In this document: in pieces, positions 1 through 7,510 of the stretch
Layout of the letters: the number at the start of each line of letters is the position of its first letter
Position numbering within the stretch: the stretch's first letter is position 1
Translations under genes and position numbers: made by a program
The notes under the pieces: generated by a model
What the model saw: only the letters and a program-made list of their open reading frames with translations
Databases searched by the model: none
Told to the model about the DNA's origin: nothing
Assembly (NCBI GenBank): GCA_964630305.1
Contig: CAZVTR010000036.1
Location: forward strand, 1-23,698
Direction of reading: 5' to 3'
Length of the DNA stretch: 23,698 nucleotides
Source: JAKPPT01 sp964630305
GTDB lineage: Bacteria; Spirochaetota; Spirochaetia; Treponematales; UBA12059

Positions 1-476
1 AAGGGAATTTCTTTACCGGTAATGGTTTTACCGTTTACTCCCATGACTTCTGGAACGATACGCGCCAATACTATGTCTTTTTCCACAATTGTATAGGATT
101 TTTGCTCTTTCCAATCAATGGAGCCAGTAATCTGTTCTGGGTTCTGTTTTGCCGAAAAGAGATCCGAAACAAGTTCAATGTGTTCAGCAATTGCCGGAAC
201 CGGTTTTTGTCCTTCCGCAATTATCAGTGTTGTAGGCTTATGATTTATGTTAAAATCTAGAATTGTATTTGTGATGGTGTCTGTTTTAATACCAAATGAT
301 ATTCCAGATTTTGCCAGGAAATCAAATATTTCAGCAGGATCAAGTATAATTGACTTGCTCTGTCCAGGATAGATTTTTAATTCAGCAGATAGCTCATCTT
401 TTGCAATGAGTAGTTCTAACCGCGGTCCTTGAGGATTCTGGGTTTGGTAATATAGTATATCGCCCTGCGATTCCAT
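1..476 (-). CDS. FapA/DUF342 family protein, N-terminal part (cut by window edge)
   Basis: About 158 N-terminal residues of a minus-strand gene, starting at the ATG complementary to 474-476 and running off the left edge without a stop. My translation begins MESQGDILYYQTQ. It carries the DUF342/FapA pattern: a GISFGIKTD segment, AEGQKPVPA, then a run resembling 'LARIVPEVMGVNGKTITGKEIP' in which a GxxGxTxxG-type repeat ends the domain. FapA proteins are linked to flagellar assembly or placement in some bacteria; the biochemical role is unclear, and in spirochaetes it is inference. It is divergent from argR, with 72 nt between the start codons. Only a short AGGG lies before the ATG, so the exact start is less sure than the family. 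The central beta-helix and C-terminal coiled coil usual for the family would lie outside the window. Confidence 0.8.
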   Translation of the reverse strand, partial: MESQGDILYYQTQNPQGPRLELLIAKDELSAELKIYPGQSKSIILDPAEIFDFLAKSGISFGIKTDTITNTILDFNINHKPTTLIIAEGQKPVPAIAEHIELVSDLFSAKQNPEQITGSIDWKEQKSYTIVEKDIVLARIVPEVMGVNGKTITGKEIP

Positions 477-513
477 TGCCCTGAATACACATTTGTATTT
501 TTGCTAACAATTA

Positions 514-551
514 TTGCTTAAGAATTAAATTTCTGCAATAATAGTGCTATG
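514..551 (+). promoter_or_regulatory. Predicted argR promoter, leaderless geometry
   Basis: TTGCTT (514-519), a 17-nt spacer and AATAAT (537-542, 5 of 6 to the -10 consensus). Only six bases (AGTGCT) separate the hexamer from the argR ATG at 549, so the expected transcription start falls on or next to the A of the start codon. There is no purine-rich Shine-Dalgarno sequence upstream. The -35 match is weak (3 of 6). A TGAAT half-site (482-486) in the same gap could be part of an ARG box, but I see no second good half. Confidence 0.5.
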
Positions 552-1034
552 CGCTTGGCCTATGATGATTATCGGCAGGAACGACTCAAAGTTATAACAC
601 GAATACTTCGCGAACGAAAAATTGAATCACAAGAAGAGCTCATTAGAATTCTAGAAGATCATGGTTATTTCCTGACTCAGGCAACACTTTCCCGAGATTT
701 AAAAATTTTAAAAGCGAGCAAAGTGAATGCCGGAGACAGCGGGTATTTTTATGCACTGCCTTCAGAGGATGAGCTTCAGCGACGCGAAGAAGTTTACAAG
801 CAGGATTTTTTACGGGGATTTGTATCAATTGAATGGAACGATTGCATGGTAATTATAAAAACCTATTCAGGTCATGCAGCCCCGGTAGCGCTTGCAATTG
901 ATAATATGCGGCTTCCGAGTGTCATTGGTACCATTGCAGGCGAAGACAATAATGTGCTTGTAGCGCTAAAAAAGGGTAGCTCTGGAGAGCAGTTTATAGA
1001 AGAGCTCAAATCGCTCATTCCAGAAATAGACTAA
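549..1034 (+). CDS. argR: Arginine repressor ArgR family regulator
   Basis: 161 residues, close to the 150-160 usual for ArgR. The N-terminal winged helix-turn-helix spans about residues 10-75 and shows SQEELIRILEDHG followed by the recognition-helix pattern QATLSRDLK (44-52). The C-terminal hexamerisation and arginine-binding domain spans about 85-161 and ends its core with GTIAGEDN (127-134), the counterpart of the GTxAGDDT motif; the first Asp of the family pair is Glu here, a conservative change. ArgR family members control arginine synthesis or breakdown as hexamers that bind arginine. No arginine gene is visible in the window, so the targets are unknown. The gene is single, divergent from fapA and convergent with the DUF3783-like gene, whose end is 2 nt away. 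The start has no ribosome binding site and sits at leaderless distance from a -10 element. Confidence 0.9.
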   Translation: MRLAYDDYRQERLKVITRILRERKIESQEELIRILEDHGYFLTQATLSRDLKILKASKVNAGDSGYFYALPSEDELQRREEVYKQDFLRGFVSIEWNDCMVIIKTYSGHAAPVALAIDNMRLPSVIGTIAGEDNNVLVALKKGSSGEQFIEELKSLIPEID

Positions 1035-1036
1035 TT

Positions 1037-1261
1037 TTATTTGCGCTGTGATTCTTGAGTCTTCATGGAGGCATGTTCTTCGAGTACATGCGCAACGAGT
1101 TCTTTTACAGGCCACTCCATAATATTATCCACTGTCATGGAACACGCAATTGTTCGTTCAGGGTCAATCGATGAGCGAATAAAGCTAAGTATAGCTTTAA
1201 TTTCATCATGAGATAAACCATGAAATAAGATCATCTTCCCGTTTGTTGAATCTGTTGTCAT
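1037..1261 (-). CDS. Small DUF3783-like protein
   Basis: 74 residues, no signal peptide, no membrane segment. The sequence MILFHGLSHDEIKAIL followed by a central IACSMTVDN and EWPVKELVAHVLEEH resembles the small spirochaetal and firmicute family Pfam calls DUF3783; this is pattern recall, not a search. Function is unknown. The ATG at 1261 follows only a weak GAAG. It lies 7 nt after a TATAGT hexamer, so the transcript may be leaderless. An internal ATG at residue 10 has GGGAAG directly against it and is a less likely start. It is divergent from clpB and convergent with argR, so probably a single-gene unit. Confidence 0.7.
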   Translation of the reverse strand: MTTDSTNGKMILFHGLSHDEIKAILSFIRSSIDPERTIACSMTVDNIMEWPVKELVAHVLEEHASMKTQESQRK

Positions 1262-1297
1262 ACTTCATACTATACTCTAAACCTGCTGGTTTGTGTA
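1262..1297 (-). promoter_or_regulatory. Predicted promoter of the DUF3783-like gene, leaderless geometry
   Basis: On the minus strand: TACACA (1297-1292, 4 of 6), 17-nt spacer, TATAGT (1274-1269, 5 of 6), then seven bases to the ATG at 1261. The predicted start of transcription coincides with the start codon. Confidence 0.45.
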
Positions 1298-1306
1298 CTG
1301 CAGTGT

Positions 1307-1371
1307 TTGTCAAATTGCAAAAAAAATAGTATTTTTTTTGTGATTAAAATATATGCAATAAAAACGAGGTG
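1307..1371 (+). promoter_or_regulatory. Predicted clpB promoter and ribosome binding site
   Basis: TTGTCA (1307-1312, 5 of 6 to the -35 consensus), 17-nt spacer, TATTTT (1330-1335, 4 of 6), followed by a leader with GAGGTG (1366-1371) four bases before the ATG at 1376. No CIRCE inverted repeat (TTAGCACTC-N9-GAGTGCTAA) is present, so HrcA control of this gene is not indicated. The long A and T runs around the promoter could raise its basal strength. Confidence 0.5.
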
Positions 1372-1375
1372 TAAA

Positions 1376-3955
1376 ATGGATTACGATAAACTTACCGTTA
1401 AAGCACAAGAAGCTATACAGATTGCAAATGCGACGGCTCAAAAACTTGATCACAGCCAAATAGAACCCTGCCATCTCTTAAAGGGTTTGCTCGATGTAGA
1501 TAATTCGGTTGCGCGTGATGTATTCGAACTAATTGGAATTCCTGTATCTGCGCTAGAAACAGAAAACGATAAACTGCTTAAAAACAAACCAAAGGTATAT
1601 GGCAGCAATGCTCAAGTATATTTATCGCCGGCGGCTTCAAAAATCCTTGCGAAAGCAGAGCATGAAGCCCAGACGCTAAAAGATGAATACATTGCCGGCG
1701 AACATATACTTTTAGCGATGCTCTATGATGAAGGCGAAACGGGAAACCTGCTAAAAACATTTGGAGTTACTAAAACAGGTATACTTGAAGCCTTAAAGAA
1801 GATTCGAGGCAATCGCAGCGTTTCGGATCAGGAAGCAGAAGAAAAATATCGTGTGCTGGAAAAATACTGCAAGGACTTAACAGCGCTTGCACGCCAGGAT
1901 AAGCTTGATCCGGTCATTGGTAGAGATGAGGAAATACGCCGGGTAATGCAAGTGCTTCAGCGAAAAACTAAAAACAATCCAGTCCTTATTGGTGAACCAG
2001 GCGTTGGAAAAACAGCAATTGTGGAAGGACTTGCTCGGCGCATTGTTGCTCGTGATGTACCTGACAGCCTCAAAGACAAAAAGCTCTTAGCATTGGATTT
2101 AGGATCACTTGTTGCTGGTGCAAAATTCAGGGGTGAGTTTGAAGAACGGCTTAAAGCAGTAATCGAAGAGATACAAAAATCAAATGGTAAAATAATTCTA
2201 TTTATCGATGAACTCCATACACTCGTAGGAGCAGGTGCCGCAGAAGGCGCAATGGATGCTTCCAACCTGCTTAAACCGGCCCTTGCTCGCGGTGAACTCA
2301 GAGCTATTGGTGCAACGACACTCGATGAATATCGCAAGCATATTGAAAAAGATGCTGCTCTTGAACGTCGATTCCAGCCAGTGTATTGCAATGAACCGTC
2401 AGTTGCAGATACCATTGCAATTCTTCGCGGGCTTAAGGAACGGTATGAAGTGCATCATGGAGTGCGCATTAAGGATGAAGCATTGGTTGCTGCAGCAACA
2501 CTCTCAGATAGATATATCACAAGCAGATTTTTGCCGGATAAAGCGATTGATCTTGTTGATGAGGCAGCAAGCCGCATAAAAATGGAAATCGAGAGTCAGC
2601 CGACCGAACTCGATCAAATTGAACGTAAAATAATTCAGCTTACAATTGAAAAACAAGCGCTTGATAAAGAACAGGATGATGCGAGCAAAGAACGAAAAGC
2701 AAAAGTTGAACATGAGCTTAAAGTGCTTTCTGAACAGCGCGATCACCTTAAAGCACAGTGGCAAAAGGAAAAAGATCAGATTATAGCTATTCGTAAACTT
2801 AATGAAGAGATAGAGAATTTAAAATTAGAAGAACAGCGCTATGAACGAGAAGGCAACTTTAATAAAGCTGCAGAGATTAAATACGGCACCTTGCTGGAGG
2901 CTCAAAAGAAATTAGAAACAGCAATCGCTTCTGTGCAAAAAGCCGAAAATCGCGTGCTTCGAGAAGAAGTATCCGAAGAGGATATTGCACGGATAGTTTC
3001 GAGCTGGACAGGTATTCCAGTTTCTAAAATGATGGAAAGTGAAATTCAAAAATATTTACAGCTTGAATCGATACTTGCAAAACGAGTTGTCGGACAAAAA
3101 GAAGCAATTACCGCAGTAGCTAATGCTATTCGCAGAAATAGAACAGGGCTTAACGATCCCCGCCGTCCATTAGGCAGTTTCTTGTTTATCGGTCCGACTG
3201 GTGTTGGTAAAACCGAGCTCGCTAAAACTCTTGCAGAGTTTCTCTTTGATGATGAAAAAGCTCTTACGCGTATCGATATGAGTGAGTATATGGAAAAATT
3301 TTCCGTAAGCCGCTTGATTGGTGCTCCTCCTGGGTATGTAGGATATGATGAAGGAGGACAGCTTACTGAGGCTGTACGCCGGCGTCCATACAGCGTAGTG
3401 CTATTTGATGAAATAGAAAAAGCTCATCCTGAAGTGTTCAATGTGCTCTTACAGGTGCTTGATGACGGAAGGCTCACCGATAGTCAGGGAAGGGTGGTTG
3501 ATTTTAGAAACACTATTATCATTATGACCAGCAACCTTGGTTCAGAGATAATTCTTGAAGAGACAGACAGCGCAGTAATTCGCGAAAAGATACAACGAGT
3601 GCTCAAAGCATCGTTTAAACCTGAATTCTTAAACCGTATAGATGAAACTGTTATCTTTGAGCGCTTAAAGAAATCGCATATATTTGCAATAATAGATATT
3701 CAGCTCGGATATCTCATCCAGCGGCTGCAAGAGCGAAATATTTCCTTAACCATCAGTGACCAAGCAAAAGCCTATATTGCAGAGCAGGGTTTTGATGAAC
3801 AGTTTGGAGCTCGTCCATTAAAACGTGTTATTCAAAATCTCATACAAAATCCCTTGGCACGGTTGCTGCTTTCAGGAGAAGTGAAGGATGGGCAAAAGCT
3901 GTTTGTTGATTGCAAGGATAATACGATAACATTCATGGTTAAACGTAATGAATAA
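1376..3955 (+). CDS. clpB: ClpB disaggregase (Hsp100 AAA+ ATPase)
   Basis: 859 residues when started at the ATG at 1376, which has a good GAGGTG ribosome site and gives the typical MDYDKLTVKAQEAIQ N-terminus; E. coli ClpB is 857. An in-frame TTG at 1307 would add 23 unlikely residues and overlaps the promoter. Order: N-terminal Clp repeat domain (about 1-145), first AAA+ domain with Walker A GEPGVGKT (206-213) and Walker B ILFIDE near 275, a long charged coiled-coil middle domain (about 400-530) that marks ClpB rather than ClpA or ClpC, and a second AAA+ domain with GPTGVGKT (606-613), VVLFDEIEKAHP near 675 and the C-terminal ARPLKRVIQ sensor-2 region. It threads aggregated proteins through its hexamer, working with DnaK. 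No IGF/IGL loop for ClpP is seen. The stop overlaps the start of the TatD-type gene. Confidence 0.97.
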   Translation: MDYDKLTVKAQEAIQIANATAQKLDHSQIEPCHLLKGLLDVDNSVARDVFELIGIPVSALETENDKLLKNKPKVYGSNAQVYLSPAASKILAKAEHEAQTLKDEYIAGEHILLAMLYDEGETGNLLKTFGVTKTGILEALKKIRGNRSVSDQEAEEKYRVLEKYCKDLTALARQDKLDPVIGRDEEIRRVMQVLQRKTKNNPVLIGEPGVGKTAIVEGLARRIVARDVPDSLKDKKLLALDLGSLVAGAKFRGEFEERLKAVIEEIQKSNGKIILFIDELHTLVGAGAAEGAMDASNLLKPALARGELRAIGATTLDEYRKHIEKDAALERRFQPVYCNEPSVADTIAILRGLKERYEVHHGVRIKDEALVAAATLSDRYITSRFLPDKAIDLVDEAASRIKMEIESQPTELDQIERKIIQLTIEKQALDKEQDDASKERKAKVEHELKVLSEQRDHLKAQWQKEKDQIIAIRKLNEEIENLKLEEQRYEREGNFNKAAEIKYGTLLEAQKKLETAIASVQKAENRVLREEVSEEDIARIVSSWTGIPVSKMMESEIQKYLQLESILAKRVVGQKEAITAVANAIRRNRTGLNDPRRPLGSFLFIGPTGVGKTELAKTLAEFLFDDEKALTRIDMSEYMEKFSVSRLIGAPPGYVGYDEGGQLTEAVRRRPYSVVLFDEIEKAHPEVFNVLLQVLDDGRLTDSQGRVVDFRNTIIIMTSNLGSEIILEETDSAVIREKIQRVLKASFKPEFLNRIDETVIFERLKKSHIFAIIDIQLGYLIQRLQERNISLTISDQAKAYIAEQGFDEQFGARPLKRVIQNLIQNPLARLLLSGEVKDGQKLFVDCKDNTITFMVKRNE

Positions 3956-4721
3956 TGTGTATACCGATACTCATGCGCATCTCACGTACAGTGACGATGC
4001 AGACCTGCTTTCAAGGCTACATGAGCTCTATGCAGCTTCTTCGGCGATTATTCTTGATCCTGGCGTAGAGTTTGATGACTTTAACAAACGGTATGCACTC
4101 TTGAGTAAGTACAGTTGGGTAAGACTCGCTGCCGGCATCTGGCCTGATGAGTATCCGTTGCACAATCAGAAACAGGTATTAGATACATTAGATTCAGTGC
4201 TCAAGCATCCTGCATGCAAGCTAGTAGGTGAGTGCGGGCTTGATTACTACTGGATGAAAGCCGAACCTGCAGTGCAGCAAAAGCTTTTTACTGCTCAGCT
4301 GGAATTAGCTTTCTCGTATCAAAAACCAGTAATAGTTCATTCACGAGATGCATGGCAGGATACCATGAATTGTCTTAGTCCTTTTTTAAACAAAGTGCCA
4401 ATTATTTTTCATTGCTTTAGTTATGGATTAGATGAACTTAAAATATTAATAAAAAATAATCTGTATGTATCGTTTTCAGGTAATATCACCTATAAACGAA
4501 TGAAACAGGTTTTACTTGAAATACCGCAAATACCAGAAGATTTACTATTACTAGAAACTGATACACCTTACCAAAATCCTGAACCATATCGCGGTAAACC
4601 ATCAAGTCCTTTTGATATTGTGCGTACCTATGAAGCTGTAAGTACAATTACACACAAACCGATGACATTTTGGCAGGAGCGTGTGACCAAAACTATCAAA
4701 GCAATATTAAATGAATTTTGA
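3948..4721 (+). CDS. TatD family metal-dependent hydrolase (DNase)
   Basis: 257 residues, the normal family length. Metal-ligand motifs of the TatD TIM barrel are in order: DTHAHL (7-12; His9, His11), GECGLDYYW with Glu95, VIVHSRDA with His131, FHCFS with His155, and LLETDTPYQNPEPYRGKPSSP with Asp205. TatD enzymes act as magnesium-dependent 3'-5' exonucleases in DNA repair and may also remove D-amino acids from tRNA; substrate here is not known. The start codon lies inside the last 8 nt of clpB, so translation is probably coupled; there is no clear ribosome binding site. The operon with clpB suggests shared stress expression, but that is inference. It converges with the flaA operon. Confidence 0.9.
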   Translation: MNNVYTDTHAHLTYSDDADLLSRLHELYAASSAIILDPGVEFDDFNKRYALLSKYSWVRLAAGIWPDEYPLHNQKQVLDTLDSVLKHPACKLVGECGLDYYWMKAEPAVQQKLFTAQLELAFSYQKPVIVHSRDAWQDTMNCLSPFLNKVPIIFHCFSYGLDELKILIKNNLYVSFSGNITYKRMKQVLLEIPQIPEDLLLLETDTPYQNPEPYRGKPSSPFDIVRTYEAVSTITHKPMTFWQERVTKTIKAILNEF

Positions 4722-4732
4722 TAGATTTTTTT

Positions 4733-4766
4733 AAAAAAAGGCTGTTCTGGTTGCACAGAACAGCCT
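4733..4766 (-). terminator. Rho-independent terminator of the flaA operon
   Basis: Perfect 11-bp stem AGGCTGTTCTG/CAGAACAGCCT (4739-4749 with 4756-4766) and 6-nt loop. Read on the minus strand it is followed by seven T residues, a canonical terminator for the genes ending at 4795. On the plus strand the hairpin is followed by CTATAAATC, so it would be weaker for tatD. Confidence 0.85.
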
Positions 4767-4794
4767 CTATAAATCAATTAGTAAGCGCTAACGA

Positions 4795-5541
4795 TTACCA
4801 GCCGTCAGCCATATCGTCTTCATCACGATAGTCTTCGGCAAAAAGGTCAGTAACAGCCCGGAGATCATCGAGATACATGTAGTATGTACCATAGGATTCC
4901 ATGAGATCGCATTCTATTTTAAAGCCGATAATCTTGATACCCATGTAGTTGTTATAGTGATAATTGCGCTGGATAATACCGGAAGTTCCATCAGGATTCT
5001 GTGGAGGTATCGCTACCTGCATCTTTTTCCAGCCCTGGAAATTAAGCTTGCCAAGTGTCAGTTCAAATTTATTGTTAAAGAAGTCAAGAATAATAACTTT
5101 TAAGGTATGATTATAGTTACGTCCTGCAACCCAGACACTGATAATTTTAGTTATGCCTTCTATAGGTATTGGTTTTTGTGCAAGTATATAGATTTCGTTG
5201 TAGCCACGGCGATAAAAATCAACGCGCATACCATATACAAACCTGTCCGCAATTTTTGGATCAATTCCTGTATAGCGTTCTTCTGCTTTTGGTTCGTTTT
5301 CCTTACCTTTAGGTCCACCTTCAAATAGGCGTCCATAAGCAATGCCTTCATCAGGAGAAATATATACGCTCCAGAAACCAGCATTTTCAAATTTATCAAG
5401 TGAAACCACCTGCAGTTTTTGTTGGGCAGTATCAACACCAACTGCATTTGGATCAGGGTTACCTACAGTTTCCTGTACAAAAAGGAATACAGGCACCAAG
5501 AACACTACTGCTAAGAGTGCAATATATCGAATCTTTTTCAT
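4795..5541 (-). CDS. flaA: Flagellar filament outer layer protein FlaA (second, downstream copy)
   Basis: 248 residues. N-terminal signal peptide MKKIRYIALLAVVFLVPVFLF, so exported to the periplasm, where spirochaetal FlaA proteins coat or bracket the FlaB core of the periplasmic flagellum. The FlaA pattern is clear: WSVYISPDEG near the N-terminus, then IEGITKIISVWVAGRNYNH, LGKLNFQGWKKMQVAIP and a C-terminal YYMYLDDLRAVTDLF. The C-terminus is strongly acidic (EDYRDEDDMADGW). The ATG has GGAG seven bases upstream. Only 9 nt separate it from the upstream flaA, so the pair is one transcript, ended by the hairpin at 4733-4766. It is a diverged relative of its neighbour rather than a recent duplicate. 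The pair most likely corresponds to the FlaA2/FlaA3-type genes of other treponemes. Confidence 0.9.
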   Translation of the reverse strand: MKKIRYIALLAVVFLVPVFLFVQETVGNPDPNAVGVDTAQQKLQVVSLDKFENAGFWSVYISPDEGIAYGRLFEGGPKGKENEPKAEERYTGIDPKIADRFVYGMRVDFYRRGYNEIYILAQKPIPIEGITKIISVWVAGRNYNHTLKVIILDFFNNKFELTLGKLNFQGWKKMQVAIPPQNPDGTSGIIQRNYHYNNYMGIKIIGFKIECDLMESYGTYYMYLDDLRAVTDLFAEDYRDEDDMADGW

Positions 5542-5550
5542 AACAGCTCC

Positions 5551-6342
5551 TTATTTTTTGCCTTCGGTCTGTGAGCCCCAGGTTTCTTTCATGAAATTGG
5601 GGTCAGTAAGTGCATCGCCATCAAAGAGTGTTTCAAATGTATCGGTTAACACCTTGAGCTGATCAAAATAGAAATAGATAGCTTTTTCATAGTTGGGAGC
5701 ATCTGCACTTGTGGGGATAGCAGCAACTTCAGTTGGCCGAGCCCAGATACGGAATTTAACTAGTCGGAGCCCTTCACGTTTCGGTAAGTAGGATTTGCCT
5801 TGAGGAATACTTGAAGGAATATTAATTCTAAAATTTTTCCATCCTACATGTGTGAGATCGCCCATTGGCAGTGTATGTACTACACCTTTATAATCACGAA
5901 GGTAGGCTTCAATGTAATAATTAAGGTTACCAGACCATATCCAGATATCAATCATTTTTACTCGGCCTGGCAAATCAAGCTCTTTTGGCTCATAGGTGAC
6001 ATTATCGCCACTGCCGTTTTTTACACCAGGAATGAGATCGACCCAGTTGTATTCTTTGCGGTCAAAAAGCATGGCTACACCGAGAGCTTTGAGATCCTTA
6101 TTTGAAGGATTTGAACCAAATACTGCGATGGGCCAGGTTTTGACATACTGAACTATGGGGAAACCTTTTGTAGAAAACTTACTGCCAATGGCAAACCATG
6201 GCTCAGTTTCGGGATTGTCAAAAGTCTGAATTACTCTTGATTCCAAATTGACCGTGTTTTCATCTGCAATGAGTAGCGGTGAGACTATCAATGCGATAAA
6301 AAGCAGGGACAGGCAAAATGCCTTTATAACATGCTGTTTCAT
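5551..6342 (-). CDS. flaA: Flagellar filament outer layer protein FlaA (first, upstream copy)
   Basis: 263 residues from the ATG at 6342, chosen because GGAG lies eight bases upstream and because it opens a clean signal peptide (MKQHVIKAFCLSLLFIALIV, cleavage probably after LLIA). A longer reading frame reaches 6423 but would pass through the promoter. Family features: ELDLPGRVKMIDIWIWSGNLN, MGDLTHVGWKNFRINIP, EGLRLVKFRIWARP and IYFYFDQLKVLTDTFETLF, the same order as in the downstream copy. It is exported to the periplasm as part of the flagellar sheath. The operon is preceded by a consensus sigma-70 promoter, not by a sigma-28 flagellar promoter. Two paralogues side by side suggest a sheath built of more than one FlaA. 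Confidence 0.9.
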   Translation of the reverse strand: MKQHVIKAFCLSLLFIALIVSPLLIADENTVNLESRVIQTFDNPETEPWFAIGSKFSTKGFPIVQYVKTWPIAVFGSNPSNKDLKALGVAMLFDRKEYNWVDLIPGVKNGSGDNVTYEPKELDLPGRVKMIDIWIWSGNLNYYIEAYLRDYKGVVHTLPMGDLTHVGWKNFRINIPSSIPQGKSYLPKREGLRLVKFRIWARPTEVAAIPTSADAPNYEKAIYFYFDQLKVLTDTFETLFDGDALTDPNFMKETWGSQTEGKK

Positions 6343-6394
6343 GCGGATTACTCCTTCATGGTCTAGATTATGGACCTGTCTTCTTTTAATTTCA

Positions 6395-6423
6395 ATTATA
6401 TTTTCCCTAACCATATTTGTCAA
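6395..6423 (-). promoter_or_regulatory. Consensus sigma-70 promoter of the flaA operon
   Basis: On the minus strand: TTGACA (6423-6418), exactly 17 nt, TATAAT (6400-6395). Both hexamers match the consensus at all six positions. The expected start of transcription is near 6388, giving a leader of about 46 nt with GGAG before the ATG at 6342. The stretch 6424-6531 upstream of it is AT-rich; I see no gene or clear operator there. Confidence 0.85.
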
Positions 6424-6531
6424 ACCTTTTCATTTAAATTTCTGCATAGAAAACAATAAAATTGGTGCAAAGGCCAATCATATATACAATATCGGCAATT
6501 ATGGAAATTTTCCGGTTTATACTGAACTGAC

Positions 6532-7353
6532 TTATTTACTAATTTTCCATACTCCTTCTACCTGCATCCAGCCATCAATTGTTTTTGAAAATTTAATCGA
6601 TTCCAGGGTTTTAGATAAATCCCAATGTAAATAGGCATACAGATGCTTAGATTTACTGCTAATTTGCGGCGGCTCACCTTGAATTATAGCTAGTATTTTG
6701 GGCTTAGATACTAGGGCTTCCACAAGTGATACTAAACGTGAATCACTTACGCAGATTACTGCATACGAAATATTTTTTTGCTTTAGCTGTTCAATGGTGC
6801 TGCCTATTGCCGAATCTTCTGCACTATAAAACTCAAATAGCAGCTTGTCAGTAGAGGCAGGAATAAATTCTTTTACTATTTGTGTTTTGAGTATTTCGAT
6901 ATCTTTTAAGTCAGTAATAATTGCCAGTACACCTGGTTCAATGGTGTTATCTACCGCTTTATTAAAAAATAAAACCGCTTGTTTGATGGCAAGTTCACGA
7001 TTAAAGATAATTGTATACCCTTTTTTTGAAAAGCTCTGTACTGGAATGTCAGCAGTTGCAATTACAACTGGAATAATTTCAGGATATGTGCCCAAAATAG
7101 AAAGAAGTTCACCTGTCAATAGCGGACTAAAAAATGCAATGGTAGGTTTTGTTCGTTCTAGATGTTTATACAAATCAAGTGATGTATTAGCATTGCGTAA
7201 AATAATAGTAGAAGAAAAATGCCTCTTTATAGCCTGTGTGCCATCGGGGAGCAATGCTGCGAAGTTTTCATCTAGAAATGCAGCAGACTGAGGCAGTGTA
7301 CATGCTGTGATTACAAGACAGGCCAAAATGAGCCTGCAGATTGCTGGTTTCAC
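6532..7353 (-). CDS. Predicted lipoprotein with weak similarity to periplasmic binding proteins
   Basis: 273 residues starting at a GTG (7353). The N-terminus MKPAICRLILACLVITAC gives a short signal peptide and a lipobox ITA-C with the modified Cys at 18. The rest has alternating strands and helices, with hydrophobic strands such as PTIAFFSP, IIPVVIATA, GVLAIITD, SYAVICVSD and KILAIIQG. The spacing is reminiscent of type-1 periplasmic binding proteins (the LacI/BMP fold), but I see no sugar- or nucleoside-binding signature, so this is inference from fold pattern only. The gene lies between the flaA operon and the aldolase. There is no Shine-Dalgarno sequence; a TATGAT hexamer ends 7 nt before the GTG. 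An ATG at 7357 is in another frame. Function is unknown. Confidence 0.7.
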   Translation of the reverse strand: MKPAICRLILACLVITACTLPQSAAFLDENFAALLPDGTQAIKRHFSSTIILRNANTSLDLYKHLERTKPTIAFFSPLLTGELLSILGTYPEIIPVVIATADIPVQSFSKKGYTIIFNRELAIKQAVLFFNKAVDNTIEPGVLAIITDLKDIEILKTQIVKEFIPASTDKLLFEFYSAEDSAIGSTIEQLKQKNISYAVICVSDSRLVSLVEALVSKPKILAIIQGEPPQISSKSKHLYAYLHWDLSKTLESIKFSKTIDGWMQVEGVWKISK

Positions 7354-7389
7354 TCATGGTATCATACTCAATGGTCACAATACTGTGCA
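7354..7389 (-). promoter_or_regulatory. Predicted promoter of the lipoprotein gene, leaderless geometry
   Basis: Minus strand: TGCACA (7389-7384, 4 of 6), 17-nt spacer, TATGAT (7366-7361, 5 of 6), then seven bases to the GTG at 7353. The rest of the divergent gap to the aldolase (about 7390-7510) is AT-rich and holds a small inverted repeat CTACT-N7-AGTAG (7418-7434) whose meaning is unknown. Confidence 0.45.
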
Positions 7390-7510
7390 AGTGGTTAATA
7401 AAAACATGTAAGTTTTACTACTCATAATTAGTAGAGGTGGATAATTAGTTTATTGAAAAAAATTATGTTTTCGGGTACTTTGTATATATATTTAGTGAGC
7501 AGGAGGAAAT

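Noticed and set aside
1307..1375. Upstream extension of clpB from the TTG at 1307
   Set aside because: The added residues are unlike ClpB, lack a ribosome site and overlap the promoter; the ATG at 1376 has GAGGTG and gives the family N-terminus.
1957..2415. Long open frame on the strand opposite clpB, and similar antisense frames opposite aldolase, flaA, ABC and cca genes
   Set aside because: They lie fully inside well-supported genes, have no ribosome sites and show no recognisable domains; they mirror codon bias of the true genes.
7418..7434. Inverted repeat CTACT-N7-AGTAG in the lipoprotein/fba gap as an operator
   Set aside because: Five-bp arms in AT-rich DNA are expected by chance, and no matching copy was seen elsewhere.
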